From Streptomyces gardneri (GTDB lineage: Bacteria; Actinomycetota; Actinomycetes; Streptomycetales; Streptomycetaceae), in NCBI RefSeq assembly GCF_006539185.1, contig NZ_BJMN01000011.1:186001-250000 (forward strand): a DNA stretch of 64,000 bases. Direction: 5' to 3'. The stretch's first letter is position 1; the number at the start of each line of letters is the position of its first letter. The notes beneath the pieces are model-generated. The model saw only the letters and a list, made by a program, of their open reading frames with translations. It did no database searches and was not told the origin of the DNA. Below are positions 19,016 to 29,056 of this stretch, piece by piece. A program made the translations under genes and the position numbers.

Positions 19016-19137
19016 TTCCAGCGGACAGTGCCGCCGCACCGCGCCACCCGACGGCCTCGCCGCACCGCGCCGCCGTGACCCGGGTTCGAAGGCCCGAAAG
19101 ACGGGCCCAGGCCGCCCGGCTCCGTCAGGATGGGCCC

Positions 19138-20370
19138 ATGGGATTCCATGTCGATTCCGAGACCGGGCGGCTGCGCCGCGTCATCCTCCACCGTCCCGAT
19201 CTGGAGCTGAAGCGGCTCACGCCGTCGAACAAGGACGCCCTCCTCTTCGACGACGTGCTCTGGGTGCGCAGGGCCCGCCAGGAGCACGACGGCTTCGCCG
19301 ACGTGCTGCGCGACCGCGGGGTCGAGGTGCATCTCTTCGGCGACCTGCTGCGCGAGTCCCTGGAGGTGCCCGCCGCCCGCGCGCTGGTCCTGGACCGGGT
19401 CTTCGACGAGAAGGAGTACGGGCCGCTGGCCGCCGACCACCTGCGCGCCGCGTTCGACTCGCTGGAGGCCGGGGCGCTCGGCGAGGCGCTCGTCGGCGGT
19501 ATGACGAAGCGGGAGTTCCTGGCGGCGCACCGGGAGCCGACGTCGGTGCGTTTCCACGCCCTCGACCTGGACGACTTCGTCCTCGGGCCGCTGCCGAACC
19601 ACATCTTCACCCGGGACACCTCGGCCTGGATCTACGACGGCGTCTCGATCAACGCGATGCGCTGGCCGGCCCGGCAGCGCGAGACGGTGCACTTCGAGGC
19701 GATCTACGGACACCACCCGCTCTTCGCGGGCCCGGAGGCGGGTCCCTTCCACCACTGGTCGGAGGGGCAGCGCGACTACCCGTCGACGATCGAGGGCGGG
19801 GACGTCCTGGTCATCGGCAACGGCGCCGTGCTCATCGGGATGAGCGAGCGCACCACTCCGCAGGCGGTGGAGATGCTGGCCCGGGGGCTGTTCGCGGCCG
19901 GTTCGGCGCGCACGATCGTCGCGCTCGACATGCCGAAGCGGCGCGCGTTCATGCACCTGGACACGGTGATGACGATGGTCGACCAGGACACGTTCACGCA
20001 GTACGCGGGGCTCGGCATGCTCCGCTCGTACACGATCGAACCCGGCGACGCGGGGCAGTCCCTGCGGGTGACCGACCATCCGCCGGAGCAGATGCACAGC
20101 GCCATCGCCGCGGCCCTCGGGCTCCAGGACATCCGGGTCCTGACGGCGACGCAGGACGTGCACGCGGCGGAGCGTGAGCAGTGGGACGACGGGTGCAACG
20201 TCCTCGCCGTGGAGCCGGGGGTGGTCGTGGCGTACGAGCGGAACGTCACCACCAACACCCATCTGCGCAAGCAGGGCATCGAGGTGATCGAGATCCCGGG
20301 GAGCGAGCTGGGCCGGGGGAGGGGCGGTCCGCGCTGTATGAGCTGCCCGGTGGAGCGGGACGCGATCTGA
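19138..20370 (+). CDS. arcA: Arginine deiminase
   Basis: 410 residues, the usual length for the family. It hydrolyses L-arginine to citrulline and ammonia in the cytosol. The family motifs are all present: [34 protein letters not shown], and C-terminal CMSCP with the nucleophilic Cys at residue 403. ATG 19138 is preceded by AGGA at 19127-19130. The next gene is an ornithine carbamoyltransferase, as in arginine deiminase pathways, but no carbamate kinase or arginine/ornithine antiporter gene is in the window. The pathway may therefore serve arginine turnover or nitrogen supply rather than ATP production (inference). Confidence 0.95.
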   Translation: MGFHVDSETGRLRRVILHRPDLELKRLTPSNKDALLFDDVLWVRRARQEHDGFADVLRDRGVEVHLFGDLLRESLEVPAARALVLDRVFDEKEYGPLAADHLRAAFDSLEAGALGEALVGGMTKREFLAAHREPTSVRFHALDLDDFVLGPLPNHIFTRDTSAWIYDGVSINAMRWPARQRETVHFEAIYGHHPLFAGPEAGPFHHWSEGQRDYPSTIEGGDVLVIGNGAVLIGMSERTTPQAVEMLARGLFAAGSARTIVALDMPKRRAFMHLDTVMTMVDQDTFTQYAGLGMLRSYTIEPGDAGQSLRVTDHPPEQMHSAIAAALGLQDIRVLTATQDVHAAEREQWDDGCNVLAVEPGVVVAYERNVTTNTHLRKQGIEVIEIPGSELGRGRGGPRCMSCPVERDAI

Positions 20371-20402
20371 GTCCTTCCCCACAGGCGGAGAGGGCACCAA
20401 GG

Positions 20403-20431
20403 CTGTATATAAATGCTGATGTACGTATAGA
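20403..20431 (+). promoter_or_regulatory. Candidate ArgR (ARG-box-like) operator
   Basis: An A+T-rich island in very G+C-rich DNA, running from tgtatataaatgc to gtacgtatag, with imperfect dyad symmetry. It lies about 95 bases upstream of the ornithine carbamoyltransferase start. ARG boxes are AT-rich imperfect palindromes upstream of arg genes. The match is by eye only, and a simple promoter element is an alternative. Confidence 0.4.
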
Positions 20432-20524
20432 CTTCCAGGGTCCGCGGCCGGTCGTCGCTCTGTCGATCGCCCGCCGCCTCAGCCGCCGCCCGTCCCCTCG
20501 ACCCGTACCCCAGGAGCGCGTCCC

Positions 20525-21532
20525 ATGGCCACTGACCTCATCGGCCGCCACTTCCTCAAGGAGCTGGACTTCACCGCCGAGGAGTTCCGCGGCCTGATCG
20601 CGCTCTCCGCCGAGCTCAAGGCCGCCAAGAAGGCGGGCGCCGAGGTCCAGCGGCTGCGCGGCAGGAACATCGCCCTCATCTTCGAGAAGACCTCGACCCG
20701 CACCCGCTGCGCCTTCGAGGTCGCCGCCGCCGATCAGGGCGCCTCCACCACCTACCTGGACCCCTCGGGTTCCCAGATGGGCCACAAGGAGTCGGTCAAG
20801 GACACCGCCCGTGTCCTCGGCCGGATGTTCGACGGCATCGAGTACCGGGGCGACAGCCAGGACGCCGTCGAGGAGCTCGCGGCGTTCGCCGGGGTCCCCG
20901 TCTTCAACGGCCTCACCGACGACTGGCACCCCACCCAGATGCTCGCCGACGTGCTCACCATGACCGAGCACACCGACAAGCCGCTCGACGGGATCGCCTT
21001 CGCCTACCTCGGCGACGCCCGCTTCAACATGGGCAACTCCTACCTCGTCGCCGGAGCCCTGCTCGGCATGGACGTGCGGATCGTCGCCCCGGAGGCGTAC
21101 TGGCCGGCCGAGGGAATCGTCGCCGCCGCCCGCAAGCTCGCCGAGGCCAGCGGCGCCACGATCACGCTCACCGAGTCGGTGGCGGACGGGGTCCGGGGCG
21201 CCGACTTCGTGGCCACCGACGTCTGGGTGTCGATGGGCGAGCCCAAGGAGGTCTGGGACGAGCGGATCGCCGCCCTCGCCCCGTACTCCGTGACCATGGA
21301 CGTGCTGCGGGCCACCGGGAACCCGGACGTCAAGTTCCTGCACTGCCTGCCGGCCTTCCACGACCTCGGCACGGCCGTCGGCCGCGACATCCACGCCCGG
21401 CACGGTCTGACCGAGCTGGAGGTCTCCGACGAGGTCTTCGAGTCGGCGCACTCCGTCGTCTTCGACGAGGCCGAGAACCGCATGCACACCATCAAGGCGG
21501 TCCTGGTGGCCACCCTGGCGAACCCGTCGTGA
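20525..21532 (+). CDS. argF: Ornithine carbamoyltransferase
   Basis: 335 residues. It transfers the carbamoyl group from carbamoyl phosphate to ornithine to give citrulline (arginine biosynthesis), or runs in reverse in arginine catabolism. The carbamoyl-phosphate motif STRTR is at residues 57-61, and HCLP of the ornithine site is near residue 275 ([10 protein letters not shown]). [10 protein letters not shown] is also present. ATG 20525 has AGGAG at 20511-20515. It follows arginine deiminase by 154 bases that contain an AT-rich, ARG-box-like island. Whether it is the anabolic (ArgF) or catabolic (ArcB) enzyme cannot be decided from sequence alone. Confidence 0.95.
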   Translation: MATDLIGRHFLKELDFTAEEFRGLIALSAELKAAKKAGAEVQRLRGRNIALIFEKTSTRTRCAFEVAAADQGASTTYLDPSGSQMGHKESVKDTARVLGRMFDGIEYRGDSQDAVEELAAFAGVPVFNGLTDDWHPTQMLADVLTMTEHTDKPLDGIAFAYLGDARFNMGNSYLVAGALLGMDVRIVAPEAYWPAEGIVAAARKLAEASGATITLTESVADGVRGADFVATDVWVSMGEPKEVWDERIAALAPYSVTMDVLRATGNPDVKFLHCLPAFHDLGTAVGRDIHARHGLTELEVSDEVFESAHSVVFDEAENRMHTIKAVLVATLANPS

Positions 21533-21559
21533 CCGCGGCCGTCCCCGTTCCGCTGTAGC

Positions 21560-22024
21560 TCAGGGCTCCTGGCGGCGGCGCTGAGCCGGAATTCCGGGGA
21601 GCGTGAACCACACCGCCTTGCCGTGCGCGGTCGGGCGATGGCCGCAGTCGCTGCTCAGCGCGCGGATCAGGAGGAGGCCGCGGCCGTGCTCCTGCCAGGG
21701 GTCGACCTCGGCGTTTGGGTCGGGACAGGCGAGCTCGCCGGGGCCGGCCGGCTCGGAGTCGTGCACCTCTATCTGGCAGCCGCCGGGCGCGGCCAGCAGC
21801 TCGACGACCAGCTCGATCGGGCCCTGGCCCGCGGTGTGCTCGACGGCGTTGGCGACGAGCTCGGCGGTGAGCAGCTCCGCGGTGTCCCCGTCGGGCAGGG
21901 CGGCCGCCCCGGGGGCGATGTCGTTGAGGGCGGTACGGATCAGGGCGCGGGCGATCGGCACGGCGGCGGTCGTGTGGGGCAGGTGGATGCGCCAGGAGGC
22001 GGCGGGTCCGGTGGCTTCGGGCAT
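21560..22024 (-). CDS. ATP-binding anti-sigma-factor-like regulator (RsbW/SpoIIAB type)
   Basis: 154 residues from ATG 22024, chosen because AAGGGAG lies about ten bases upstream; a longer frame extends further but lacks a site. The HATPase_c N-box is ELVANAVEH, and HGRGLLLIRALS supplies the G-box. Such single-domain GHKL ATPases are very numerous in Streptomyces and act as anti-sigma factors or serine kinases towards anti-anti-sigma partners. No partner sigma or anti-anti-sigma gene is adjacent. The gene is convergent with argF (27-base gap, no visible terminator). Confidence 0.8.
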   Translation of the reverse strand: MPEATGPAASWRIHLPHTTAAVPIARALIRTALNDIAPGAAALPDGDTAELLTAELVANAVEHTAGQGPIELVVELLAAPGGCQIEVHDSEPAGPGELACPDPNAEVDPWQEHGRGLLLIRALSSDCGHRPTAHGKAVWFTLPGIPAQRRRQEP

Positions 22025-22220
22025 GGGTGGCAGGGCTCCCTTCACCGAGGGGCGGCAGGTGGGCGAGTGGGGTGGAGGCACCCCGAGACGTCCTGGTTTC
22101 AACCTTACGAGGTACAAGATCCCGTTCCCAGGGCCCCCCTCCCCGGGCGCCAGGGACTTCGGTCATCTCTCTCCCGGGACCTTGTGGGGCCTGAGCACAC
22201 ACCTCCTTTATCGCGCGCTC

Positions 22221-22250
22221 GTGACGACAGTCACAGTTGAGTGATACCCT
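22221..22250 (+). promoter_or_regulatory. Operator/promoter of the aryl-CoA catabolic operon (element copy 1)
   Basis: The element gtgacgacagtcac is a perfect inverted repeat (GTGAC-N4-GTCAC). It is followed 9 bases later by gataccct, a plausible -10 region, and by gaaggagg in front of the enoyl-CoA hydratase ATG at 22278. The same 13-bp core occurs at 29071-29083. A regulator bound here would cover the -35 region. The PaaX-type protein encoded at 26512-27348 is the obvious candidate. Confidence 0.6.
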
Positions 22251-22277
22251 CCGGGTGGAGGAAGGAGGCCGTTCCGG

Positions 22278-23105
22278 ATGAGCCCCTTTACCGGCTCCGC
22301 GACCCGCACCGAACGCTGGCGGCACCTGCGCCTGGACCTCGACGAGGGCGTCGCCACCGTGACGCTCGCGCGCCCCGCGAAGCTCAACGCCCTCACCTTC
22401 GGCGCCTACGCCGACCTGCGCGACCTGCTCGCCGAGCTGTCCCGGGAGCGCGCCGTACGCGCCCTCGTGCTGGGCGGCGAGGGGCGGGGCTTCTGCTCGG
22501 GCGGTGACGTCGACGAGATCATCGGCGCCACGCTCTCGCTCGACACCGCCCGGCTCCTCGACTTCAACCGGATGACCGGACAGGTCGTCCGGGCGCTCCG
22601 CGAGTGCCCCTTCCCGGTCGTCGCCGCGCTGCACGGCGTCGCCGCGGGTGCCGGGGCCGTCCTCGCCCTCGCCGCCGACTTCCGGATCGCCGACCCCACC
22701 ACCCGCTTCGCCTTCCTCTTCACCCGGGTAGGCCTCTCCGGCGGGGACATGGGCGCGGCCTACCTGCTGCCCCGGGTCGTCGGGCTCGGTCACGCGACCC
22801 GGCTCCTCATGCTCGGCGAACCGGTCCTGGCGGCCGAGGCCGAGCGCATCGGCCTGCTGAGCGAGCTGACGGAGGAGGGCGCCGCCGACACCCGCGCCGC
22901 CGCACTCGCCCGCCGGCTCGCGGACGGCCCGGCGCTGGCGCTCGCCCAGACGAAGGCCCTGCTCTCGGCGGAGCTGGACATGCCGCTCGCGGCCTCCATC
23001 GAGATGGACGCGGCGACACAGGCCCTGCTGATGCACGGCGAGGACTACGCGGAGTTCCACGCGGCCTTCACCGAGAAGCGCCCCCCGAAGTGGCAGGGCC
23101 GCTGA
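22278..23105 (+). CDS. Enoyl-CoA hydratase/isomerase family protein
   Basis: 275 residues with a crotonase fold. The oxyanion-hole glycines are in CSGGDVDEIIG and HGVAAGAGAVLALAADFRIA, and SGGDMGAAYLLPR corresponds to the catalytic region. The ending KRPPKWQGR matches crotonases that travel with aryl-CoA monooxygenase/reductases. ATG 22278 is preceded by GAAGGAGG. The stop is two bases before the next start, so the two genes are cotranscribed. It probably hydrates the ring-opened or dearomatised CoA intermediate made by the downstream flavoenzyme (inference from context). Confidence 0.85.
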   Translation: MSPFTGSATRTERWRHLRLDLDEGVATVTLARPAKLNALTFGAYADLRDLLAELSRERAVRALVLGGEGRGFCSGGDVDEIIGATLSLDTARLLDFNRMTGQVVRALRECPFPVVAALHGVAAGAGAVLALAADFRIADPTTRFAFLFTRVGLSGGDMGAAYLLPRVVGLGHATRLLMLGEPVLAAEAERIGLLSELTEEGAADTRAAALARRLADGPALALAQTKALLSAELDMPLAASIEMDAATQALLMHGEDYAEFHAAFTEKRPPKWQGR

Positions 23106-23107
23106 CC

Positions 23108-25462
23108 ATGACCCCCCGCCCCGAGCCGACGCCCGCAACGGCCCGCCCTCCGACGCCCGGGGTGGCCCGCCCCGCGACGCCCAGAGCGGCCCGCACCCCG
23201 ACGCCCGAGGCCGGGCCGCCCCTGCGGATCGCCGTCATCGGGGGCGGACCCGGCGGGCTCTACGCCGCCGCCCTCCTCAAACGGCTCGACCCGGCCCGCG
23301 AGGTCACCGTCTGGGAGCGGAACGCGCCCTCCGACACCTTCGGCTTCGGCGTCGTCCTCTCCGACGAGACCCTCGGCGGCATCCGGGACACCGACCCCGC
23401 CGTGTACGAGGCGCTCCGCCGCGAGCTCGTCCGCTGGGACGACATCGACGTCGTCCACCGGGGCAACCGCACGACCTCCACCGGCCACGGCTTCGCCGCC
23501 CTCGGCCGCCGCCGCCTCCTGGAACTCCTGCACGCCCGCTGCACCGAGCTCGGCGTACAACTCCGCTTCCGCGCCGAGGCCCCGCCCGCCGCCGAGCTCG
23601 CGACCGCTCATGACCTCGTCATCGCCGCCGACGGCGTCCACAGCCGCACCCGCGAGGCCCACGACGACCACTTCCGCCCCACCGTCACCACCCACCGCTG
23701 CCGCTACATCTGGCTCGCCGCGGACTTCCCCTTCGAAGCGTTCCGCTTCGAGACCGCCGAGACCGAGCACGGCGTGATGCAGCTCCACGCCTACCCCTTC
23801 TCCGCGGACTCCTCCACCGTCATCGTGGAGATGCGCGAGGAGGTCTGGCGGGCCGCCGGGTTCGACGAACTCGACGAGGCCGAGTCCACCGCCCGCTGCG
23901 CCAAGATCTTCGCCGAGGCGCTCGGCGGCCGGGAGCTCCGCGCGAACAACTCCGCCTGGACCGCGTTCCGTACGGTCGTCAACGAGCGCTGGTCGTACGG
24001 CAACACCGTCCTCATCGGCGACGCCGCCCACACCGCGCACTTCTCCATCGGCTCCGGCACCAAGCTCGCCGTCGAGGACGCCCTCGCCCTCGCCCGGCAG
24101 CTCGGCGAACACCCCACCCTCGCCGAGGCGTTGACCGCCTACGAGGCCGAACGGCGCCCCGTCGTCGAGTCCACCCAGCGCGCCGCCCTGGCCAGCCTCC
24201 GCTGGTTCGAGGAGCTCGCCGGCCGCGTCGACCGGCCGCCCCGCCGCTTCGCCTTCGACCTCCTCACCCGCAGCCGCCGCGTCACCCACGCCAACCTGCG
24301 GCTGCGCGACCCGGCCTTCACCGACACGGTCGAGCACGACTTCGGCTGCCCGCCAGGGACCCCGCCCATGTTCACCCCCTTCCGACTGCGCGGGCTCACC
24401 CTCCGCAACCGGATCGTCGTCTCGCCCATGGACCTGTACGTCGCCGAGGACGGCGTCCCGGGCGACTTCCACCTCGTCCACCTGGGGGCCAGGGCCCTCG
24501 GCGGCCCCGGACTCGTCATGACCGAGATGGTGTGCGTGAGCGCCGAGGGTCGCATCACCCCTGGCTGCTCCGGCCTGTGGACCGACGGACAGGCCGACGC
24601 CTGGGCCCGGATCACCGCCTTCGTCCACGCCCAGGCGCCCGGCACGGCGCTCGGCGTCCAGCTCGGCCACTCCGGCCGCAAGGGCTCCACCCGGCGCATG
24701 TGGGAGGGCATCGACCAGCCGCTGCCCGAGGGCAACTGGCCGCTCGTCGCCGCCTCACCCCTCCCGTACAGGGCGGACGTCAACCAGACCCCGCGCGCCC
24801 TCGACCGCGCCGGACTCGCCTCCGTACGCGAGGAGTTCACCGCCGCGGCCCGCCGGGCCGCCCGCTGCGACTTCGACCTCCTCGAACTCCACTGCGCACA
24901 CGGCTACCTGCTCTCCGGCTTCCTCTCCCCGCTCACCAACCACCGCACCGACGCCTACGGCGGCACCCTGGAAGGCCGGCTGCGCTTCCCGCTCGAAGTC
25001 TTCGACGCCGTACGGGAGGTGTGGCCCGAGGACCGCCCCATGACCGTGCGCGTCTCGGCGACCGACTGGGCCGAGGGCGGCACCACCGCCGAGGAAGCCG
25101 TCACGATCGCCCGCGCCTTCGCCGCCCACGGAGCCGACGCGATCGACGTCTCCACCGGCCAGGTCGTCCCCGACGAACGCCCCGAGTACGGCCGCTCGTA
25201 CCAGACCCCGTACGCCGACCGGATCCGGAGCGCGGTCGGCGTCCCCGTCGTCGCCGTCGGCGCGATCTCCTCCTGGGACGACGTCAACTCCCTGCTCCTG
25301 GCGGGTCGCGCCGACCTCTGCGCCCTCGCCCGCCCGCATCTCTTCGACCCGCACTGGACCCTCCACGCGGCGGCCGAACAGGGCTACGAGGGCCCGGCCG
25401 CGCCCTGGCCGGCCCCGTACCGCGCGGGCAGCCGCCCGCCCCCGACGGGCCGCCGCGAGTAG
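23108..25462 (+). CDS. Bifunctional aryl-CoA flavin monooxygenase / old-yellow-enzyme reductase
   Basis: 784 residues in two fused enzymes. After a Pro/Thr/Ala leader (1-38) comes a class A flavin monooxygenase: GGGPGG at residues 45-50 for FAD, the second FAD motif GDAAHTAHF near 305. From residue ~420 ([20 protein letters not shown]) an NADH:flavin oxidoreductase/old yellow enzyme barrel runs to the end ([23 protein letters not shown]). This architecture is known for 2-aminobenzoyl-CoA monooxygenase/reductase and for proteins annotated as salicylyl-CoA 5-hydroxylase. The linked CoA ligase, enoyl-CoA hydratase, acyl-CoA dehydrogenase and RidA genes point to dearomatisation of an aryl-CoA. 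Which ortho-substituted benzoate is the substrate cannot be read from sequence. Confidence 0.85.
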   Translation: MTPRPEPTPATARPPTPGVARPATPRAARTPTPEAGPPLRIAVIGGGPGGLYAAALLKRLDPAREVTVWERNAPSDTFGFGVVLSDETLGGIRDTDPAVYEALRRELVRWDDIDVVHRGNRTTSTGHGFAALGRRRLLELLHARCTELGVQLRFRAEAPPAAELATAHDLVIAADGVHSRTREAHDDHFRPTVTTHRCRYIWLAADFPFEAFRFETAETEHGVMQLHAYPFSADSSTVIVEMREEVWRAAGFDELDEAESTARCAKIFAEALGGRELRANNSAWTAFRTVVNERWSYGNTVLIGDAAHTAHFSIGSGTKLAVEDALALARQLGEHPTLAEALTAYEAERRPVVESTQRAALASLRWFEELAGRVDRPPRRFAFDLLTRSRRVTHANLRLRDPAFTDTVEHDFGCPPGTPPMFTPFRLRGLTLRNRIVVSPMDLYVAEDGVPGDFHLVHLGARALGGPGLVMTEMVCVSAEGRITPGCSGLWTDGQADAWARITAFVHAQAPGTALGVQLGHSGRKGSTRRMWEGIDQPLPEGNWPLVAASPLPYRADVNQTPRALDRAGLASVREEFTAAARRAARCDFDLLELHCAHGYLLSGFLSPLTNHRTDAYGGTLEGRLRFPLEVFDAVREVWPEDRPMTVRVSATDWAEGGTTAEEAVTIARAFAAHGADAIDVSTGQVVPDERPEYGRSYQTPYADRIRSAVGVPVVAVGAISSWDDVNSLLLAGRADLCALARPHLFDPHWTLHAAAEQGYEGPAAPWPAPYRAGSRPPPTGRRE

Positions 25463-25549
25463 GACCGCCCGGTCGACCGTGGACGCTCGCGCATGCCGGT
25501 GCGACGCGAAACGATGGTCCGCGCGGTGCCACTGCTCTTGAATGGGGAC

Positions 25550-26047
25550 ATGACACAAAACAGGGGCGGGAAAGGTGCCGGGGCGGTCCTCGGCGCGGCG
25601 ACGGTGGCGACCGGACTGGTCGCGGGACTCTTGTTCGCGTACGTCTGCTCGGTGATGCCGGCGCTGGCGCGCAGCGACGACCGGGTCTTCGTGGAGGTCA
25701 TGCGGAACATCAACGAAGTGATCCAGAACCCGGTCTTCTTCACCGCGTTCATCGGGGCGCCGATCCTCACGGGCGTGGCCGCCTGGCAGCACCGGGCCAC
25801 CAGGGCCCGAGCCTGGACGCTCGCCGGGTTCGTCCTGTGCGTGGCGGTCTTCCTGGTCACCACGGCGGCGAACGTCCCCCTCAACGAAGCCCTCGCGACC
25901 ACGAGCGACCCGGCGGCGGCCCGGTCCGCCTTCGAGGACTCCTGGGTCGCGTGGAACACGGTCCGCTCGATCCTGTCGGTGGCGGGACTCGTCTGCCTGC
26001 TGCGGGCGATGACGGTACAGAGGGCGCCCTACCGCGAGAGCGCCTGA
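25550..26047 (+). CDS. DUF1772 (anthrone oxygenase-like) membrane protein
   Basis: 165 residues from ATG 25550. Four membrane helices are visible ([40 protein letters not shown]; a third near 95-115; a fourth near 145-158). This is the usual size and topology of DUF1772 proteins, some of which are called anthrone oxygenases. The start was chosen because it gives the family length; upstream in-frame codons lack a ribosome site. It lies downstream of the aryl-CoA monooxygenase, but an accessory role is unproven. Confidence 0.7.
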   Translation: MTQNRGGKGAGAVLGAATVATGLVAGLLFAYVCSVMPALARSDDRVFVEVMRNINEVIQNPVFFTAFIGAPILTGVAAWQHRATRARAWTLAGFVLCVAVFLVTTAANVPLNEALATTSDPAAARSAFEDSWVAWNTVRSILSVAGLVCLLRAMTVQRAPYRESA

Positions 26048-26115
26048 GAAGAGTGACGCCACCTGCCCGACGCGCTCACCGCGCCGCACGTGACCGCCGG
26101 ACCTACGGTGGCACC

Positions 26116-26496
26116 ATGAGCGACCCGGAGAAGAACAAGGCGACGGCCAAGGCGTTCTACGACCTGATGTTCAACCAGTGCCGCCCCGCCGAGGCCGTCG
26201 AGCAGTACGTCGGCGACACCTATACCCAGCACAACCCACACGTCGGCGACGGCAAACAGGCGTTCATCGACTACTTCGAGCGCATGGCCGCCGAGTACCC
26301 GGGCAAGCGCGTCGAGTACCAGCGGGCATTCGCCGAGGACGACCACGTCGTCCTGCACTGCCGTCAGGTCTGGCCCGACGAGGAGTACGCGGGCATCGAC
26401 ATCTTCCGCTTCGACGCCGACGGCAGGATCGTCGAACACTGGGACGTCCTCCAGGTCGTCCCGCCCACCTCCGAGAACGACAACACCATGTTCTAG
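26116..26496 (+). CDS. SnoaL-like / NTF2-fold protein
   Basis: 126 residues with a single NTF2-like cone fold of the SnoaL-like polyketide cyclase group ([50 protein letters not shown]). There is no Shine-Dalgarno, but a tacggt hexamer ends 7 bases before the ATG, so a leaderless transcript is possible. Members occur as small hydrolases or isomerases, and the substrate is unknown. It is convergent with the PaaX-type regulator (15-base gap). Confidence 0.75.
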   Translation: MSDPEKNKATAKAFYDLMFNQCRPAEAVEQYVGDTYTQHNPHVGDGKQAFIDYFERMAAEYPGKRVEYQRAFAEDDHVVLHCRQVWPDEEYAGIDIFRFDADGRIVEHWDVLQVVPPTSENDNTMF

Positions 26497-26511
26497 GGGG
26501 CGTCTTGCCGA

Positions 26512-27348
26512 TCAGGCCGGGCTCGCGGGGTCCCCGCTGACGAACGGGCGGACGAACTCCGCACCCCGGTCCCACAGCAGCTCGTGCAGGGCGGCGAAGA
26601 CCTCCGCCGAGCGGCGGCCCGGCCAGTCGTCGGGGAGCAGCTCCGCCGGCAGGACCGGGTCCGCGTACGGCAGGCGGCGCCAGGAGTCCAGGACGAGGAG
26701 ATACGCCCGATAGGCGTCCTCCGGGCCTCCCGGCGCCGACCGCCAGGACCGCAGGACCGGCTCGTGGGCCGCGAGGAACTCCTCGTGCAGCCCCGCGATC
26801 GCGGGCAGGTCCCACCAGCGGGCCACCGCCTCGGCCGTCGCCGCGTACCCCAGGTGCTCGCCCCGGAAGAGGTCCACGTACGTCGAGAGCTCCAGCCGCT
26901 CCAGGGCGTTACGCGTCTCCTCGTACAGCCGGGCGGGGGCGATCCAGACCCCCGGCGCCGCCGTGCCGAAGCCCAGCCGGGCGAGCCGGGAGCGCAGCAG
27001 GTGCCGCTTGTGCCGCTCCGCCTCGGGCACCGAGAAGACGGCCAGGACCCAGCCGTCGGACAGCTTGGGCTCCGTACGGGCGTAGATCCGGCGGTCGCCG
27101 TCGTCGAGGAGCCGCCGGGCGTCCTCCGACAGGGCGTACCCGGCCGCGCCGTCCGCCGTCCGCCGCGGCAGCAGCAGCCCGCGCCGCTTCAGCCGCGAGA
27201 CCGAGGAGCGCACCGAGGGCGCGTCCACACCGAGCCTCCCGAGCAGCCGGATCAGCGCGGCCACCGGCATGGGGGACTCGTCGGGCCCACGGCCGTACGC
27301 GCCGTAGAGGGAGACGATCAGGGATCGGGGAGTGTGCTGCTCGGCCAC
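26512..27348 (-). CDS. paaX: PaaX-family transcriptional regulator
   Basis: 278 residues starting at GTG 27348. The N-terminal winged helix (PMPVAALIRLLGRLGVDAPS, then SSVSRLKRRGLLLPRR) and the C-terminal effector region (RLPYADPVLPAELLPDDWPG) follow PaaX, the repressor that responds to phenylacetyl-CoA in the phenylacetate pathway. Here the gene lies 42 bases downstream of an aryl-CoA ligase on the same strand, so an aryl-CoA is the likely effector (inference). The start has no Shine-Dalgarno. A TAAAGT hexamer and a GTGATCAC palindrome sit immediately upstream, suggesting a leaderless transcript and possible autoregulation. Confidence 0.85.
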   Translation of the reverse strand: MAEQHTPRSLIVSLYGAYGRGPDESPMPVAALIRLLGRLGVDAPSVRSSVSRLKRRGLLLPRRTADGAAGYALSEDARRLLDDGDRRIYARTEPKLSDGWVLAVFSVPEAERHKRHLLRSRLARLGFGTAAPGVWIAPARLYEETRNALERLELSTYVDLFRGEHLGYAATAEAVARWWDLPAIAGLHEEFLAAHEPVLRSWRSAPGGPEDAYRAYLLVLDSWRRLPYADPVLPAELLPDDWPGRRSAEVFAALHELLWDRGAEFVRPFVSGDPASPA

Positions 27349-27360
27349 GTGATCACTTTA
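27349..27360 (-). promoter_or_regulatory. Possible leaderless promoter and operator of paaX
   Basis: Reading the minus strand, TAAAGT (27360-27355) fits a -10 hexamer ending 6 bases before the GTG start. The perfect 8-bp palindrome GTGATCAC (27349-27356) abuts the start codon. Cotranscription from the upstream ligase gene is an alternative. Confidence 0.35.
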
Positions 27361-27390
27361 GGGGGTTGGCCGGATGTGCTCGGCGCCGGA

Positions 27391-29013
27391 TCAGACCGGA
27401 TCACGCAGCCGGAAGCGCTGCAGTTTGCCCGTCGCGGTGCGTGGCAGCGCGTCGAGGAAGACGATCCGGCGGGGTGACTTGTACGGGGCGAGGCGGGCGC
27501 GGACGAAGGCCCGCAGCGCGGCGGCCGTGCCGGAGTCGCGCGGCACCCCGTCCCGTACGACCGTGTACGCGACGACGACCTGGCCGCGCAGCTCGTCTGG
27601 GCGGCCCACGACCGCCGTCTCGACGACGTCGGGATGGTCGAGGAGCACCTCCTCCACCTGCGGCCCGGCGATGTTGTACCCGGCCGAGATGATCATGTCG
27701 TCGGCCCGTGAGACGTACCGGAACCAGCCGTCGGGCCTGCGGACGTACGTGTCGCCCGTGACGTTCCAGCCGTCCCGTACGTAATCCGCCTGGCGCGGAT
27801 CGGCGAGATAGCGGCAGCCCACCGGTCCGCGCACGGCGAGCAGCCCCTCCTCGCCGTCCGGGACCTCCCGGCCCTCCCGGTCCACGATCCTGGCCTGCCA
27901 GCCGGGCACCGGGCGGCCCGTGGTGCCGGGGCGGATGTCGCCGTCGGCGGCCGATATGAAGATGTGCAGGAGCTCGGTCGCGCCGATTCCGTTGATCAGG
28001 CGCAGGCCGGTCCGGCCGTACCAGGCGTTCCAGGTCGCCTCGGGGAGGTTCTCGCCGGCGGAGACGCAGCGCCGCAGCGAACCGACGTCCGGGGCGCCTT
28101 CGCCGGCCAGCTCGTCGAGCATGACGCGATAGGCCGTCGGGGCGGTGAAGAGCACCGAGACCCGGTGCCGCTCGATCGCCGCGAGCAGCTGCCGGGCGCC
28201 CGCCTGTTCGAGGAGGACCGCGCTCGCCCCGGCGCGCAGGGGGAAGACGACGAGCCCGCCGAGGCCGAACGTGAAGGCGAGCGGCGGCGAACCGGCGAAG
28301 ACGTCGTCGGGCCGCGGGCGCAGGACGTGCGCGGAGAACGTGTCGGCGACGGCGAGGACGTCCCGGTGGAAGTGGACGCAGCCCTTCGGCTGCCCGGTGG
28401 TGCCGGAGGTGAAGGCGATGAGTGCCACGTCGTCGGCGGCGGTCGCCACCGCCTCGTACCGGCCGTCGTGGCGGGCTGCGAGGGCCAGCAGGTCGTCCGG
28501 GCCGTCCCCGCCGAAGGGGGTGACGCGCAGGTCCGGGATCCGGGCGGCGAGGAGCTCGTCGAGGGAGTGGGCGTCGCAGAGCGCGTGGGTGCAGCGCGCC
28601 GCTTCGGCCATCACGGCCAGTTCGGGTGCGCGCTGCTGGGCCAGGACGGTGACGGCGACGCCGCCGGCCTTCATCACGGCGAGCCAGCAGGCGGCGAGCC
28701 AGGGGGTGGTCGGGCCGCGCAGGAGCACGCGGTTGCCGGGCCGCACCTTCAGGTCGGAGGTGAGGACGTGGGCGATGCGGTCGACGCGGTCGAGGAGGTC
28801 TCCGTAGCTCCAGATCCGGCCCTCGGCGTCGAGGAAGGCGGGCCGGTCCGTGCCGAATCGTTCCACCGTGCGGTCGAGGAGCTCCGCCCCGCAGTTGAGC
28901 CGGTCGGGGTACGCGAGCTCAGGCAGCTCGAAGAGGAGGTGCGGCCAGCGCTCCGGCGGAGGCAGTCCGTCGCGGGCGAAGGTGTCGAGATGGGCCGAGG
29001 GTGTCAGCTCCAT
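27391..29013 (-). CDS. Benzoate-CoA ligase family protein (aryl-CoA synthetase)
   Basis: 540 residues of the ANL adenylating superfamily. The P-loop-like motif FTSGTTGQPKG is near residue 200, and NGIGATELLHIFISA is the A5 motif typical of benzoate- and 2-aminobenzoate-CoA ligases. The C-terminal domain ends with PRTATGKLQRFRLRD, which carries the catalytic Lys. It activates an aromatic acid with ATP and CoA in the cytosol, the first step of the pathway encoded on both sides. ATG 29013 has AGGGGGA upstream. A -35 TTGACT and -10 TACGCT (minus strand, about 29085-29055) lie over the shared palindromic element. Confidence 0.88.
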   Translation of the reverse strand: MELTPSAHLDTFARDGLPPPERWPHLLFELPELAYPDRLNCGAELLDRTVERFGTDRPAFLDAEGRIWSYGDLLDRVDRIAHVLTSDLKVRPGNRVLLRGPTTPWLAACWLAVMKAGGVAVTVLAQQRAPELAVMAEAARCTHALCDAHSLDELLAARIPDLRVTPFGGDGPDDLLALAARHDGRYEAVATAADDVALIAFTSGTTGQPKGCVHFHRDVLAVADTFSAHVLRPRPDDVFAGSPPLAFTFGLGGLVVFPLRAGASAVLLEQAGARQLLAAIERHRVSVLFTAPTAYRVMLDELAGEGAPDVGSLRRCVSAGENLPEATWNAWYGRTGLRLINGIGATELLHIFISAADGDIRPGTTGRPVPGWQARIVDREGREVPDGEEGLLAVRGPVGCRYLADPRQADYVRDGWNVTGDTYVRRPDGWFRYVSRADDMIISAGYNIAGPQVEEVLLDHPDVVETAVVGRPDELRGQVVVAYTVVRDGVPRDSGTAAALRAFVRARLAPYKSPRRIVFLDALPRTATGKLQRFRLRDPV

Positions 29014-29056
29014 GAGTCCGTCCCCCTGTCGTGGTGGGGTCGCTCAACGCCACACG

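Noticed and set aside
19080..19100. ggttcgaa sequence resembling a tRNA T-loop
   Set aside because: No matching acceptor, D-arm or anticodon arm around it, and it lies in the arcA leader.
21623..22240. Long plus-strand frame opposite the RsbW-like gene
   Set aside because: Antisense shadow of a gene with clear GHKL motifs; no family features or ribosome site.
26497..26511. Terminator between the SnoaL-like and PaaX genes
   Set aside because: Only 15 bases separate the convergent genes and no stem is visible.
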